From: Spinacia oleracea | Taxonomy: Eukaryota > Streptophyta > Magnoliopsida > Caryophyllales > Amaranthaceae | Direction: 5' to 3' | Assembly (NCBI RefSeq): GCF_020520425.1 | Contig: NC_079492.1 | Location: 54,683,042 to 54,747,041 of the forward strand | Length of the DNA stretch: 64,000 nt | Shown: positions 25,622 to 35,429 of the stretch, one piece after another | How the letters are laid out: each line of letters begins with the position of its first letter | Numbering within the stretch: the first letter of the stretch is position 1 | Notes under the pieces: model-generated | Database searches by the model: none | Seen by the model: only the letters and a program-made list of their open reading frames with translations | What the model was told of the DNA's origin: nothing | Translations under genes and position numbers: made by a program

Positions 25622-28311
25622 GGTAAAACTACAATTGAAAAAGAATAAACAAATAAATAATCATTCACAGTTTCTCTTAATAAACTTAAATTCTAGCATG
25701 TATGCATAATTTAATGTTCATTAAGCATTTTATTCAAGTTATGTGTTCCGGCAGTTGTGACTAAATGATTCCAAGACCCTAAAACCCATTGAAGAATTAA
25801 GCACATTATGTATTTAGACTCAATTCTAAAATCTTTTAGGTAAGCAAAAGCCTTTTGCTAATAGTCTAGAAACTACTCTTGGTTTATAGGTACGTCTAAG
25901 AACTTTTTAGGTAAACCTATCGATTTTGCCACGACATAAAAGGACTCCTTACTTATATCGTTGAGTTTCACCAAAACTAACATGTACTCACAATTATTTG
26001 TGTACCTTACCCCTTTAGGATCAATAAGTAACACCTCGCTGAGCGTAAAACTATTACTAGATTGATGTAAAGGTTATCCAAGTAAGTGTTATTTTGGCAT
26101 GGCACCTTTTAACTCAATTTTTAAGTTTGGAACTTAAGGCTCTTACCATGTTGGTTAGATTTTAAGTGAACTAAAATCCTTAATCATGCAACATAATCAA
26201 GCCACAATCTCATGCATAATTAAGACATATTTAAGAGCAATAAATAACTTAAAACATGTATAAGATAAATGTGATCTAGTATGGCCCGACTTCATCTTGA
26301 AGCTTCAACTTCAAAGTCCGTCTTGAAAATGGTTGGAAACTTCGTCTTGAATTTCACCGTGGGAGGCGCCATTTTCTTCAAACAGGATCAGCTATAATTA
26401 AACTAATTACAACTATTTGATGCTACGCAGACCATATTTGAATTGAAAAAACAAACTTTGGTGCATTAGACCAATTACATTCAAATTAATGGTACGCATA
26501 CCATATTTTCTATCCTATTTGGGCCATACTAGTCACTTCATAACCTGCAAAACAGTACATATACAATATATATACCATTCACCCATTCATTATCATGAAT
26601 GGCCCACATAGCTGGTTAGTAAAACACATTGTATGCATCACATAAATATTTTCAGCAATTAATCAAGGGCACCAATAATCTACCAATTATTCAGTCCTTA
26701 TTAATTCTAATCAAGTTGTTTAACCTTAAAGGATTTGTAGACCTAATCAAGAGTTTATGACTAAAATTGCTCCCACTTAAACCAATAACTTTATATGCTT
26801 TACTAATTTCAAACATAAAAAAGTATTTCTAGTCTAACCGGAAACATACAAGTTTAATTAAAATTTAAAGCTCATATAAAATTATAATTGAATCCATTTA
26901 TTTAATTTATTTTTCAGTTGAATTAAATGAATTTAAATTAATTCAAGGTTTAATTTTAGTAAAATAATTAGTATAAATTAAAATTTATAATAATTATAAT
27001 ATTCAAAATTAAAATCCGAGAAAACAATTTAAATTATTAATTTTAAAATTAATTAAAATTATTTTCGAACTGAAAATTTCAAATTATAAAATTCAAAACG
27101 ACTCAATCGTAACACGACGAGCACTTGGGCTTGCGCCCAAGCCCCATCGTGTGCACGACCGATCGCACGCCCATGGCACATCGCAGCAGCAGCCACGCGC
27201 AAACGCAGCAAGCCAAGCCACGCTTGCGCGCAGCCTGCTCGCCCGCATGCATCGCAGCAGCTACCGAAGGAGTGTTCCCTCGCTAGGCGCAAGCAAGCCC
27301 TCGTGGCGAGGCAGCGCTCGTTGGTGCGCGGAGCAGCGATCGCTGGGCGACCCAGCTCTCGCCCTCGCGCGCGCGCCTCGTCATGTGCCACGCCCATCGC
27401 CCTTCGCCCATAGCACATAACACACATGCCCAGGCTCCCTTGCCTCGTGCGCGCGCCATGCCTTGGTTGCTCGCTGCATTCGTACCGCACGGGCGACGTG
27501 CTCCCTTGCTCGTCGTCGCGTGCCCGCACTATACAACACCCCTTAAGGGTAACACGTAGCTTCCATTGCTTTGCGCGTACAACATTTATGGGCGTTTTTC
27601 ATAAAAATTAAAAAAAAATTAATTCAAAATTAATGACAAATTAATAAAACATATTAATTTCATAATTTTAGGGCGAAAAATCGAAAATTTATTAATCAAT
27701 TAATTTCCGATTAACATGGATTCAAATCTAGGTCATAAAAATTTAAAATTTAACATAAATTAACAATTTTTATGGTGGTTTTTAATCATGGATACCTAAT
27801 TAAATTATTAATTAATTAATTATGAAAAACAAATCAATTCTAAATTATTCGAATTTCAACAAATTAATCATAATTACAAATTAGTTTGTATAATTAACAA
27901 GTCTAGGAATTCAAAGTTGTTAAACATATACTGTAGGTCAATCAAAAACTCAAAATTTATCAACAAGAATCGAAAATATTCAATTTAACATCTTAAATTT
28001 ACAAACTTTTGCGTTCAAAAAACTAAAACCTCCAAAAAGCCATAGTTAGGCTTCGAATTTGGGAATTCTGGGTTCGGCCGAAAAATAAATTTTTTGTCAA
28101 AATTTTAGAATGCCTTTTACATGCGGAATTGACATAAAAATCACTCGATTTGGATGAGTAACGAAGAAACTGCCGAAAAACTGTGTACATATAATTAAAT
28201 AAACGCAATTTGCAATTAATTAACAATTACGAAAATTAATCACCCCTTTTAATTCTTGGCAAATTTGTAAAGTTTAACAATAAGAAATTATAGATCATGC
28301 AATTAATAAGG
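25622..28311 (-). other. Copia B leader (5' untranslated region), 2.7 kb
   Basis: AT-rich non-coding sequence between the primer-binding site and gag. It matches the A leader (for example ttaggtaagcaaa... and agtatggcccga). It holds a GC-rich island at about 27110-27545 whose Ala/Arg/Cys-rich frames on both strands look compositional. Confidence 0.7.
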
Positions 28312-28325
28312 GGCTCGTGATACCA
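28312..28325 (-). other. Primer-binding site of copia B
   Basis: Minus strand TGGTATCACGAGCC next to the 5' LTR end. Its first eight bases match the initiator tRNA-Met complement. Confidence 0.85.
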
Positions 28326-28326
28326 C

Positions 28327-29689
28327 TGTTAGGTTATGATACATATGAACAACATAAGTCATGCGGAAAAATCTTAATGCCAGGAATCATATTGATTGCA
28401 CATAATCATATAATTAGTCTAGGATGCATACACTTTGTAGCGTGCCCTCCAAGTCTTTAGGACTCCAAGTGTCGTCCCTCCGTAGAAAGTCCACAGCACG
28501 TCCGGATCCGCCTTAAGATTGACCAACTAGAATCGCCCTTAAGGTACTATTATTTTCGGCTAAATAAGGCAAGAGTTTTGACTGATTTTTCTGCTTAAAA
28601 ATCCTAGCTTTGAATACTTGAAATCTCGTGTATAAATTTGTGACCCTAGGCACATATTTATAGAATATGGAAAAGGATTTAGAATCCTATTAGAATACCA
28701 ATTAGTTTAATTAGAATCCCTTTAGGACTCTATTAAATAAATTCTATCTACTAGGATTAGGATTTAATCATAGAACGAATTCCAATAGCTTTAGGATTCG
28801 TATCGCACACAACCGCACACGAGCACGAGCACCGCACAGCCCGCGCAAGCCTCGCGGCCCACGCGAGCTTCACAGCTCGCAACCCATTTGCTCGCAACCC
28901 ACATAGCTCGCGCGGGCGCCATGCCTTGCTGGGCCTGGCCTTGCGCTGGGCCTGACGAGGCTTTGGCAGCATGTGTTGGTGCGCATGGCTTGCTGGACGC
29001 AGGCCTGGCTTCGTGCTGGGCCTTCGTCTAGCAAGTCTCGTCCGATGCTAATTCGTACGATGCGCTTCCGATTAAATTCTCGATTCCGAAATTCATTTCC
29101 GATACGAACAATATTTAACATTTCCGATTCCGGAATTAATTTCCGTTTCGAACAAATATTTAATATTTCCGTTTCCGAAATTATTTTCCGATTCCGATAA
29201 TATTTCCGATTCTGACAATATTTTTGTTTCCGGCAATATTTCCGATTCCGGTAATATTTTCATTTCCGGTAATATTTTCCGATACGTACCATGTTTTCCG
29301 TTTCCGGCAACATCTACGACTTGGATAATATTTATATTTCCGATACGATCCATATTTCCGTTTCCGGCAATATCATCGTTTCCGGAGTATTCATTTACTT
29401 GCCTTTGACGATCTCAGCTCCCACTGAAACCAAGATCCGTCGATTCCGAATATCCATAGATGGAGTATTTAATGCCATTAAATACTTGATCCGTTTACGT
29501 ACTAATTGTGTGACCCTACGGGTTAAGTCAAGAGTAAGCTGTGGATTAATATCATTAATTCCACTTGAACTGAAGCGGCCTCTAGCTAGGCATTCAGCTC
29601 ACTTGATCTCACTGAATTATTAACTTGTTAATTAATACTGCACCGCATTTATTAGACTTAACATTAAATGCATACTTGGACCAAGGGCA
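28327..29689 (-). mobile_element. 5' LTR of copia B, with outer end truncated
   Basis: Nearly identical to 19376-20776. It lacks 27 bp after gtgccctcc (about 28449), present in the 3' LTR and in the E LTR, so the deletion happened after insertion. It also lacks the last 12 bp (ttatttccttca) where C begins. A TATA box (CTATAAATATGTGCC on minus) lies at about 28650-28664. Confidence 0.92.
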
Positions 29690-29870
29690 AAAGTGTAAGA
29701 CATGAGCAAATATATAAAAAAATGAAAAAAGAGGAGAAGCAAAAAATGAAAGTAAAAATAAAATACGCCTTTATTAAAAAGTGATCAGAAGGAAAACAAA
29801 AGTGCTAAGGAATGAAAAACAAACACAACTGAAATAAATAAAGGGCACCTACACCCTAGCAAGAACTACA

Positions 29871-31693
29871 CTACTCTAGTTCTTCCGGATCATCAAATAA
29901 AGTCTTGTAGTGGGCAATGTTCGCGGGGTCCACCCCCACAGGTTTCTGTGCTGCCCCTATATCAACCTCCATAAGAACCGGCTCCTGGACACTAACTTCC
30001 AAAGATGCCAAGCCCTCAGAAACATTATCTGTTTGAACAGTTAAAGCCCGCTCAGCCTCAAGGGCACAAACGATGGTGGGGGAAGGATTATCAACATCAA
30101 CTGGATTAGTCACTGGTTCTACTAACGGATGAGCTTTCCTAACCCATACATTGTTCCGGCGACGATCTCCGCGAGAGCTTGCATTTCTTTTAGCAACGGC
30201 AGGCCCCTTCATGTTAGGCATCTTCTTAGGCCTAGAACTGGAACGGGGAGGAACTTCCTTTCGCTTTCAATCAGGACGAGCTTTCACATGCTTAATACTA
30301 TGGGTGCGAGGATTGGCAGAATCACGGCCCTCATACCTAACCCGAATACGAGGTATCAAAAGCTCAGCCGGCTCCCCATTTCGAGCCTCGGTCCTCACAG
30401 CTTTATCATGGGAACTCATCCACAACTTGTAGTTTTGGGAAAGACCCACAAAACCATTTGTAGCCACAGCCCAATGCGGGAGACCATCATAATACTTAGC
30501 CCATGCTTGAACCCGTGCTTGTGAAAAGGCCGCTACTTTAGGTGGTACTGTATCAGAAAATGGGATAGTCTGCCTTAAGCCGTATTGACGCATGACTCGG
30601 TAAGGAAAGATATAAATGGGCCGAGATAGCCCCAGAAAAGATACATAAACTGACACATCAGAACCCCCCGTCATAGTAGTCAAACCCCACCACGGTACCA
30701 CCCACTTAATAGAACACATACCATGAGTAAAAAAGGAAGCCCACTCGGCCTCGTCCTGGCCTCGGTGCAAATACTTTCGATTACCCAAGGCTATAGGACA
30801 ATAATGTTTAGGATCGGCAGGAGTTTCTAAAAGCCTAAGTCGTTCCATGAGCCAAATCTGCAGAAAGAACGGGTACGATCAGATCAAAAAAAAAAAAAAA
30901 ATAAACAACCGAAACATGGGGCGCAGTTTCAACGCCCAGGACCAGGCGCCAAAAATTCTGACGCCCAGCCCTGGGCGCTGAAAATCAGCTCCAGGCAGGA
31001 CGAACGAAAAAGTATAAAAAAAATATGTGTGCGCAAAAGAAAATCGATTGCCTGCAGCAATAGGGGGCTCCCCTTAAAATATTCAGATTTGGCATTCTTC
31101 TTCAACTCATCCGCACTCAGCAAAGTCTCGGCAACAACTAACAGCATAATAGAATAGCAACTTTCCATCTGGCTAATCAAGGGGATCAACCTTATGTCAC
31201 CGAACTCGCCATTGTTATTCGACAGCAAATAATGATTCAACAAGCAAAATACAAGGGCTCGAATGTTCAATTTCTGTTCGGTCATATTTTTACTAGGTCT
31301 AAAGTGATGTTTTACAAGCTTTGCTAAATTAACCTCATCACCCACAACAATCTCAGCGAGCATGTTAGCATCTAGTCCTAGGAAAGCCCCTATGGTTGTT
31401 TTACCCTCTTCAATGGTGCCAGGGGTGGCAGGAGTAGCATTAGTAGGATAACCAAGGATCACAGAAAATTCATCTGGCAAAGGACATATTTCATTGCCCC
31501 GAAAGACAAAAACATGGTGATCAGAATCCCAAAAGCTCAGGGCTGCATACAGAAAGTTATAATCAATATTAATTTGTTGTAAGCCTAAAAGTGCCTCTAA
31601 GTGGTATTCTTTCAACAAAGCCTTTTCTGTAGGAGTAAGGGCTCTTAGCCAACGCCTAACAGCTCGTTGGAGGGAAAAGGGAGGAATCGACAT
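29871..31693 (-). pseudogene. Antisense ORF of element C: plant-mobile-domain/DUF7745-like protein, two exons, one premature stop
   Basis: Exon 1 is 31693-31052 (214 codons from ATG). An intron of 194 bp follows (31051-30858; GC donor at a CAG/GC border, AG acceptor at ctgcag). Exon 2 runs from 30857 to 29871. Joining gives ..SPLLLQ|IWLMERLRLLE.., a junction typical of this family. Recognisable blocks are LSFWDSDHHVFVFRGNEICP with LPDEFSVILGYP, and later YIFPYRVMRQYGLRQTIP. A TGA at 30267-30269 interrupts exon 2, but the same frame continues for about 130 codons and includes a basic stretch (KRKEVPPRSSSRPKK). A TATA box lies about 90 bp upstream of the ATG. The protein's role is unknown; plant mobile domains also occur in host proteins such as MAIN. 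The copy is nearly intact. Confidence 0.7.
30931..30980. repeat. Paired GC-rich palindromes in the intron of the antisense ORF
   Basis: Two palindromes (acgcccaggaccaggcgcc at 30931-30950 and acgcccagccctgggcgctg at 30961-30980), starts 30 bp apart. Same motif pair as in the LTRs of this family. Confidence 0.85.
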
Positions 31694-31778
31694 GACAAAA
31701 GCAAGGAAGAATTAAAGCTAAGCAATTACAAGAGAGAAGAAGATTGAGAGTGACGGAAAAGAAGGACGTATCTAACCC

Positions 31779-31790
31779 CTATATATACCT
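31779..31790 (-). promoter_or_regulatory. TATA box of the antisense ORF
   Basis: Minus strand GGTATATATAGG, about 90 bp before the ATG at 31693. A C+T-rich leader (ctctcaatcttcttctctc) follows. A pair of GC-rich palindromes (31871-31921) ends 81 bp upstream, the same arrangement as in the LTR promoter of this family. Confidence 0.7.
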
Positions 31791-31870
31791 GAAGACATCA
31801 AGTGACATCCTGATCCCATTCGGAAACGCGTTAAGAAATCCGAAAACCAAAAATTGCCAGGATAAAACTT

Positions 31871-31921
31871 TCAGCGCCCAGGGCTGGGCGCCTAAATGAT
31901 TAACGCCTAGCCTTGGGCGCC
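31871..31921. repeat. Paired GC-rich palindromes upstream of the antisense promoter
   Basis: Palindromes at 31871-31892 (cagcgcccagggctgggcg core) and 31903-31921, starts 32 bp apart, 81 bp from the antisense TATA box. Confidence 0.85.
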
Positions 31922-31994
31922 GAAAATGCAGCCCAAGGCCCGGATCTCGCAAAACGCGGAACAGAAAAGGACTTAAAACCGTGTTGGTAGACAC

Positions 31995-32810
31995 GAGGCC
32001 CTATTGAAATCAAGATCAAGCCCAAAAGCACCTTTAGCACCCAAATAATGAAAATGAATGTTAAAACTTGTCGAAACTTAGACTCGTCTCAAGGAATATA
32101 CGTGTACATTTTTTTCAAAACAAATATAAGCAAAATAAATATCAAGGTCATTCTTCGAAACACCAAAAAAAAATATTATTAAGTCGTTGGTTTCTCAAAT
32201 AAAAAATGTTTGTTTGTCAAAAGATTAATCCGGGCCAAGCTAAACCTGATATTATTGGAAAATAAACCTTGTCACCCGGAAAATGAAGTCGCACTCCACG
32301 ACTTCGTCAAAATAGCATACCACTATAAAGGTCGCTCGCACATACGAGCACGATCCCAAACATGATTAAAGGGCGTTATAAAATACGTACCTCTCTTGGC
32401 AAGAAATGACCATCAAGCACGAGTGCTTGGGGGCTCAAAAGAAGATATAAACTTCAGCGGAGAGTATGCGAAGTTAAAATCATATCCCCGGACTACGCTA
32501 TACACAGTCCTGTGTTTGGATAATCTCAAAGAAAAACGGATTTCGACCTCAGAATAAAGGTCGCCGTTGATACTTGTACATGGTCCTCTGATCAAAGACC
32601 AAGTGGTGGCAAAATCGAGCCGTAAAGACTAGCTCAAAACCACAAAAGAAGATGACCACAAGACAAGGGTCCGTCTAGGCCCGTTGTCAACCCACATTCA
32701 GGTTGCAACTAAATCCGAGCATCCCTCGAAAGAATTCGCTCCTGCGAGAATGAATAAGAAAAGAAATTCTCAAAAGATATCACGATGAACAAAAGAAATA
32801 GGAACTTGCC
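31995..32810 (+). other. Element C 3' untranslated region, first part
   Basis: Non-coding sequence with no open frame of note. It corresponds in reverse orientation to parts of 59900-60400 in element D (shared phrases around the gtggtc and cacgagtgctt blocks). Confidence 0.5.
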
Positions 32811-33280
32811 CATCTTCAGCGGGCAAGATCGCGTCACGAACCACACGAGTTCCAAATTGAAAAAATGAATTCAGGGACGTCCACCCTAAGCGGACAGGGC
32901 TGGCCCACCTTCAGCGGGCGGGGTCTGCGTCACTAGCCGCGCAGGTCCTCAGTTTTCGAAAAAATCTTCAAAAACAAAAAACAGGCTCTCCATCTTCAGC
33001 CGGCGGGGTCTACGTCACAAACCGCGTAGGTCCTTATTTTCAAAACATAAAAACAGATTCGTCCACTTCTATCGGACGGGGTGTCCACCCTTAGCGGAAG
33101 GCTCGCCATCTTCAGCCGGCGGGGTCTACGTCACAAACCGCGTAGGTCCTTATTTTCAAAACCACAAACAAATTTCGAAATAGATTCGTCCACTTCTATC
33201 GGACGGGGTGTCCACACTCAGCGGACAGGCTCGCCATCTTCAGCCGGCGGGGTCTGCGCCACTAACCGCGCAGGTCGTTA
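32811..33280. repeat. Tandem/dispersed repeats in the element C 3' region
   Basis: About five copies of a ~45-bp unit near ccatcttcagccggcggg, followed by gtctacgtcacaaaccgcg and taggtcct, spaced 80-130 bp apart. Shorter units (gtccacttctatcggacggg) lie between. Reverse-oriented copies occur in element D at 59575-59850. Confidence 0.85.
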
Positions 33281-33811
33281 GTCGCTGTATCGATAACTTT
33301 TTCCGGTTTTCCCTTTTACCAAAAATAAAGGATTGGTTTTCCCTTTTTCCAAAAATTAAAGGATTGGTTTTTCGTTTTTCCAAAAAAGAACGATGTGCTG
33401 GATTTTCCTTCGTTTTACGTCCCATAAAAACAAGGAAGTTTTCTCGTTTAGCTAACCCTGAAAATGAGAATCTTTAAAAACATTTTACCTCGTGATTGGG
33501 CTTGGCCAGGCCCAGTTACACTTTATAGCTTTGATTTCGAAAACATCTGTACCTACTTCCAATGACAAAGTGAGGGAGTTTCTACACATCTTTAGATACT
33601 TCCAATGACAAAGTGAGGGAGTTTCTATACTACCAGTTGACAAATCCCAATGACATGTGAGGGATATGTCGACACTTCAAGTGATGACCCTTAAGTCAAA
33701 TGTTATCACTCGGGGGCTCGTGAGACCCTCGCAAAACAGGTCACATACACCATGGCTTGTGTGACGCACTCCGTCCAGTACTTTGACCATCGTCTCATCC
33801 CGAGACTCAGT

Positions 33812-33827
33812 CAAAGTGGGGCCTAAC
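33812..33827 (+). other. Polypurine tract of element C
   Basis: caaagtggggcctaac lies immediately before the 3' LTR. Element D has the equivalent (on minus) at 59005-59020. This fixes C as plus-oriented. Confidence 0.75.
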
Positions 33828-34292
33828 TGTAGACACCTACTTTTGTCCCCGTTCCCGAAAGGGAAGGTTCGATGATGAGAACATAAATCTCCACTTGGCA
33901 ACGCACCTCCTATAGAATAACGAATCTCAATCGCCCTTTTCATTTCACCCGAACCTGCTATTTATAGAAACCTGCTAAAAATAGTAACTGCCGTAACGGG
34001 TAGTTGCTAAAAGTGGCAAGACATAAAAGATAGAAACCTGTCAGAATTAGGTGTTGCACTCCAACATAAATCCTAAAAGAGATATAATTTGCAAGAGGAA
34101 TCCTGTTCCTAGTATAGCTCGAAAATAAGAGTTACGTATTAATTAAAATCCTAACGAACCTAGAGTTCGTAACGGGCCCAGACGCATTCCGTCATAAATT
34201 TAATGCGCACTAAAAGATTCGGATAAGTCTCAAAGACTCCGTATTCCACGAGTCCAAATCTGACAGGGAAATACGGCCCAGACCCTATTTTC

Positions 34293-34341
34293 AACGCCTG
34301 GCTCTGGGCGCCGAAATCTTCGGCGCCCAGCCCTGGGCGCT
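34293..34341. repeat. Paired GC-rich palindromes in the C LTR promoter
   Basis: Palindromes at 34293-34312 and 34322-34341 (ggcgcccagccctgggcgc), ending about 80 bp before the TATA box at 34421. Confidence 0.85.
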
Positions 34342-34420
34342 GAAATTACCTGGGTACGTGTTCTCTCCTAATTCTCCTTGGATTAGTGCTCTAAAATTCT
34401 ATCTTTCCACGAACTCTTTT

Positions 34421-34430
34421 CTATAAATAC
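34421..34430 (+). promoter_or_regulatory. TATA box of the C LTR
   Basis: ctataaatac, about 600 bp into the LTR. Conserved in both sister LTRs as ctataaata. Confidence 0.75.
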
Positions 34431-34665
34431 AGCCCCAAATTCAACGTGAAACACAACACACAATTCATATTCTGAGTATTGACTCCAACCCCTAAGCCTA
34501 AGCCTCACGCTGCGAAATTGATCCCGCGTTCTGTCGCAATCGATCCAAAAATCGAACAGAACGTATCCTGTCCCTTGTAGCTGAAGAATTAAGCCCGAAA
34601 ACTTGAGATTCGTTAAATAAAAGGAGAAATAGCAAAGCCAAAGTGGTTAGTTTTCTGAGAACCAT

Positions 34666-34688
34666 GACGCACCTCTCAAGGGTGCGTC
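34666..34688 (+). other. Conserved stem-loop in the C LTR
   Basis: gacgcacc and ggtgcgtc form an 8-bp stem around the loop tctcaag. It lies about 240 bp after the TATA box, so it should be within the transcript. Stem sequence is identical at 58117-58139 and 62201-62223. Confidence 0.75.
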
Positions 34689-35298
34689 GTAATGTGTCCC
34701 TTTGCATGATTTAATCGCTTTCCTCGCCCTTTTATAAAACTGTTAAACTATTAATTTGATTGTTCTATCACGCATAACAAAGATAATATCTTGGACAATT
34801 GAACTATCATGCTAGGTCCCTTAGATCAATCTAAACAAGATAATCACGATCGATCTAGTATTATGTGTTGCATATTGCTAAAATCAATTCAGATTAGTTT
34901 AATAGATAACGCATGTCCCTTCAATTATTTATGCTGAGCTAGTAAGGATATCCTGCCTCTGGAGTTATCGGAGAGCGAGTACTCCTCTCGGTAGTTACAG
35001 TCCCCCGAACCCTCAATCTCTGCCCTGCGGGTGTACGTTGAGCGATCCCCACACTAGGGATCACAAGGGAACCTATGGTCGTCGTGGTCAAACATAATTG
35101 CACTCCCTTTATGTCACGATAACCGGGTTTTGTCAGTTTTTCTCATTGTCGTTAAAAACTGAATGGCGACTCCTATATTACTAGTCAATTGGGTGTAAAC
35201 TCACAGGAAATCCAATTACACTTGATTTGACAAAAAGAAACGTCACTCCCACGAGGGACGAGGTCACGCATTAGCCTCGTGCTTTTTCGACCCCCTCA

Positions 35299-35429
35299 CA
35301 GACATGAATATATCTATGACTTAATTATGTTAAGTTTTACATGTCTAGAGACATTCAAGTATATGATAGTCATAGTACTCGATTTTACATATAGTAAGTG
35401 TTGAGAAATATATATATCTTGCCAATATC
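35299..35429 (+). mobile_element. Host element H, segment 3
   Basis: Short AT-rich stretch between the C LTR and CACTA-2, starting cagacatgaatat. It is interpreted as the continuation of segment 2, which ended gagac. Confidence 0.35.

Larger units (their letters stand above)
19376..29689 (-). mobile_element. Ty1-copia retrotransposon B, nearly full length
   Basis: Minus-strand order: 5' LTR (29689-28327), Met-type primer-binding site, a 2.7-kb leader, gag-pol (25621-21639), polypurine tract and 3' LTR (20776-19376). Domain order gag, protease, integrase, reverse transcriptase, RNase H defines copia. The LTRs are close in sequence, so insertion was fairly recent, but gag-pol is broken by stops and frameshifts. 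The outermost 12 bp of the 5' LTR are missing at the join with element C. Confidence 0.93.
29690..35298 (+). mobile_element. Tat/Ogre-type gypsy element C, 3' part only
   Basis: Plus-strand order: antisense ORF (29871-31693), 3' untranslated region with tandem repeats, polypurine tract (33812-33827), and 3' LTR (33828-35298). The gag-pol body and 5' LTR are missing; the sequence joins the truncated B LTR at 29690. Antisense extra ORFs between pol and the 3' LTR are known from the Tat lineage (Retand type); assignment rests on that layout, since no pol is present. The LTR matches those at 57518-59004 and 61584-63043. Confidence 0.8.
33828..35298 (+). mobile_element. 3' LTR of gypsy element C (1471 bp)
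   Basis: From tgtagacacctac to cgaccccctca (TG..CA). It carries a palindrome pair (34293-34341), a TATA box ctataaatac at 34421-34430, and a perfect-stem hairpin (34666-34688). Sister LTRs are 57518-59004 and 61584-63043, both inverted. Confidence 0.9.

Noticed and set aside
27059..27529. 156-codon minus frame in the copia B leader
   Set aside because: Compositional frame in a GC-rich island; no gag-like or known domain.
28757..29623. Frames in the 5' LTR of B and matching frames in the E LTR (56184-57050)
   Set aside because: LTR repeats and GC-rich DNA; the same shadows appear in each LTR copy.
33081..33477. Frames with repeated Ser-Ala-Gly-Gly-Val-Cys-like motifs
   Set aside because: Translation of the C 3' region repeats; the equivalent at 59574-59921 in D is on the opposite strand.
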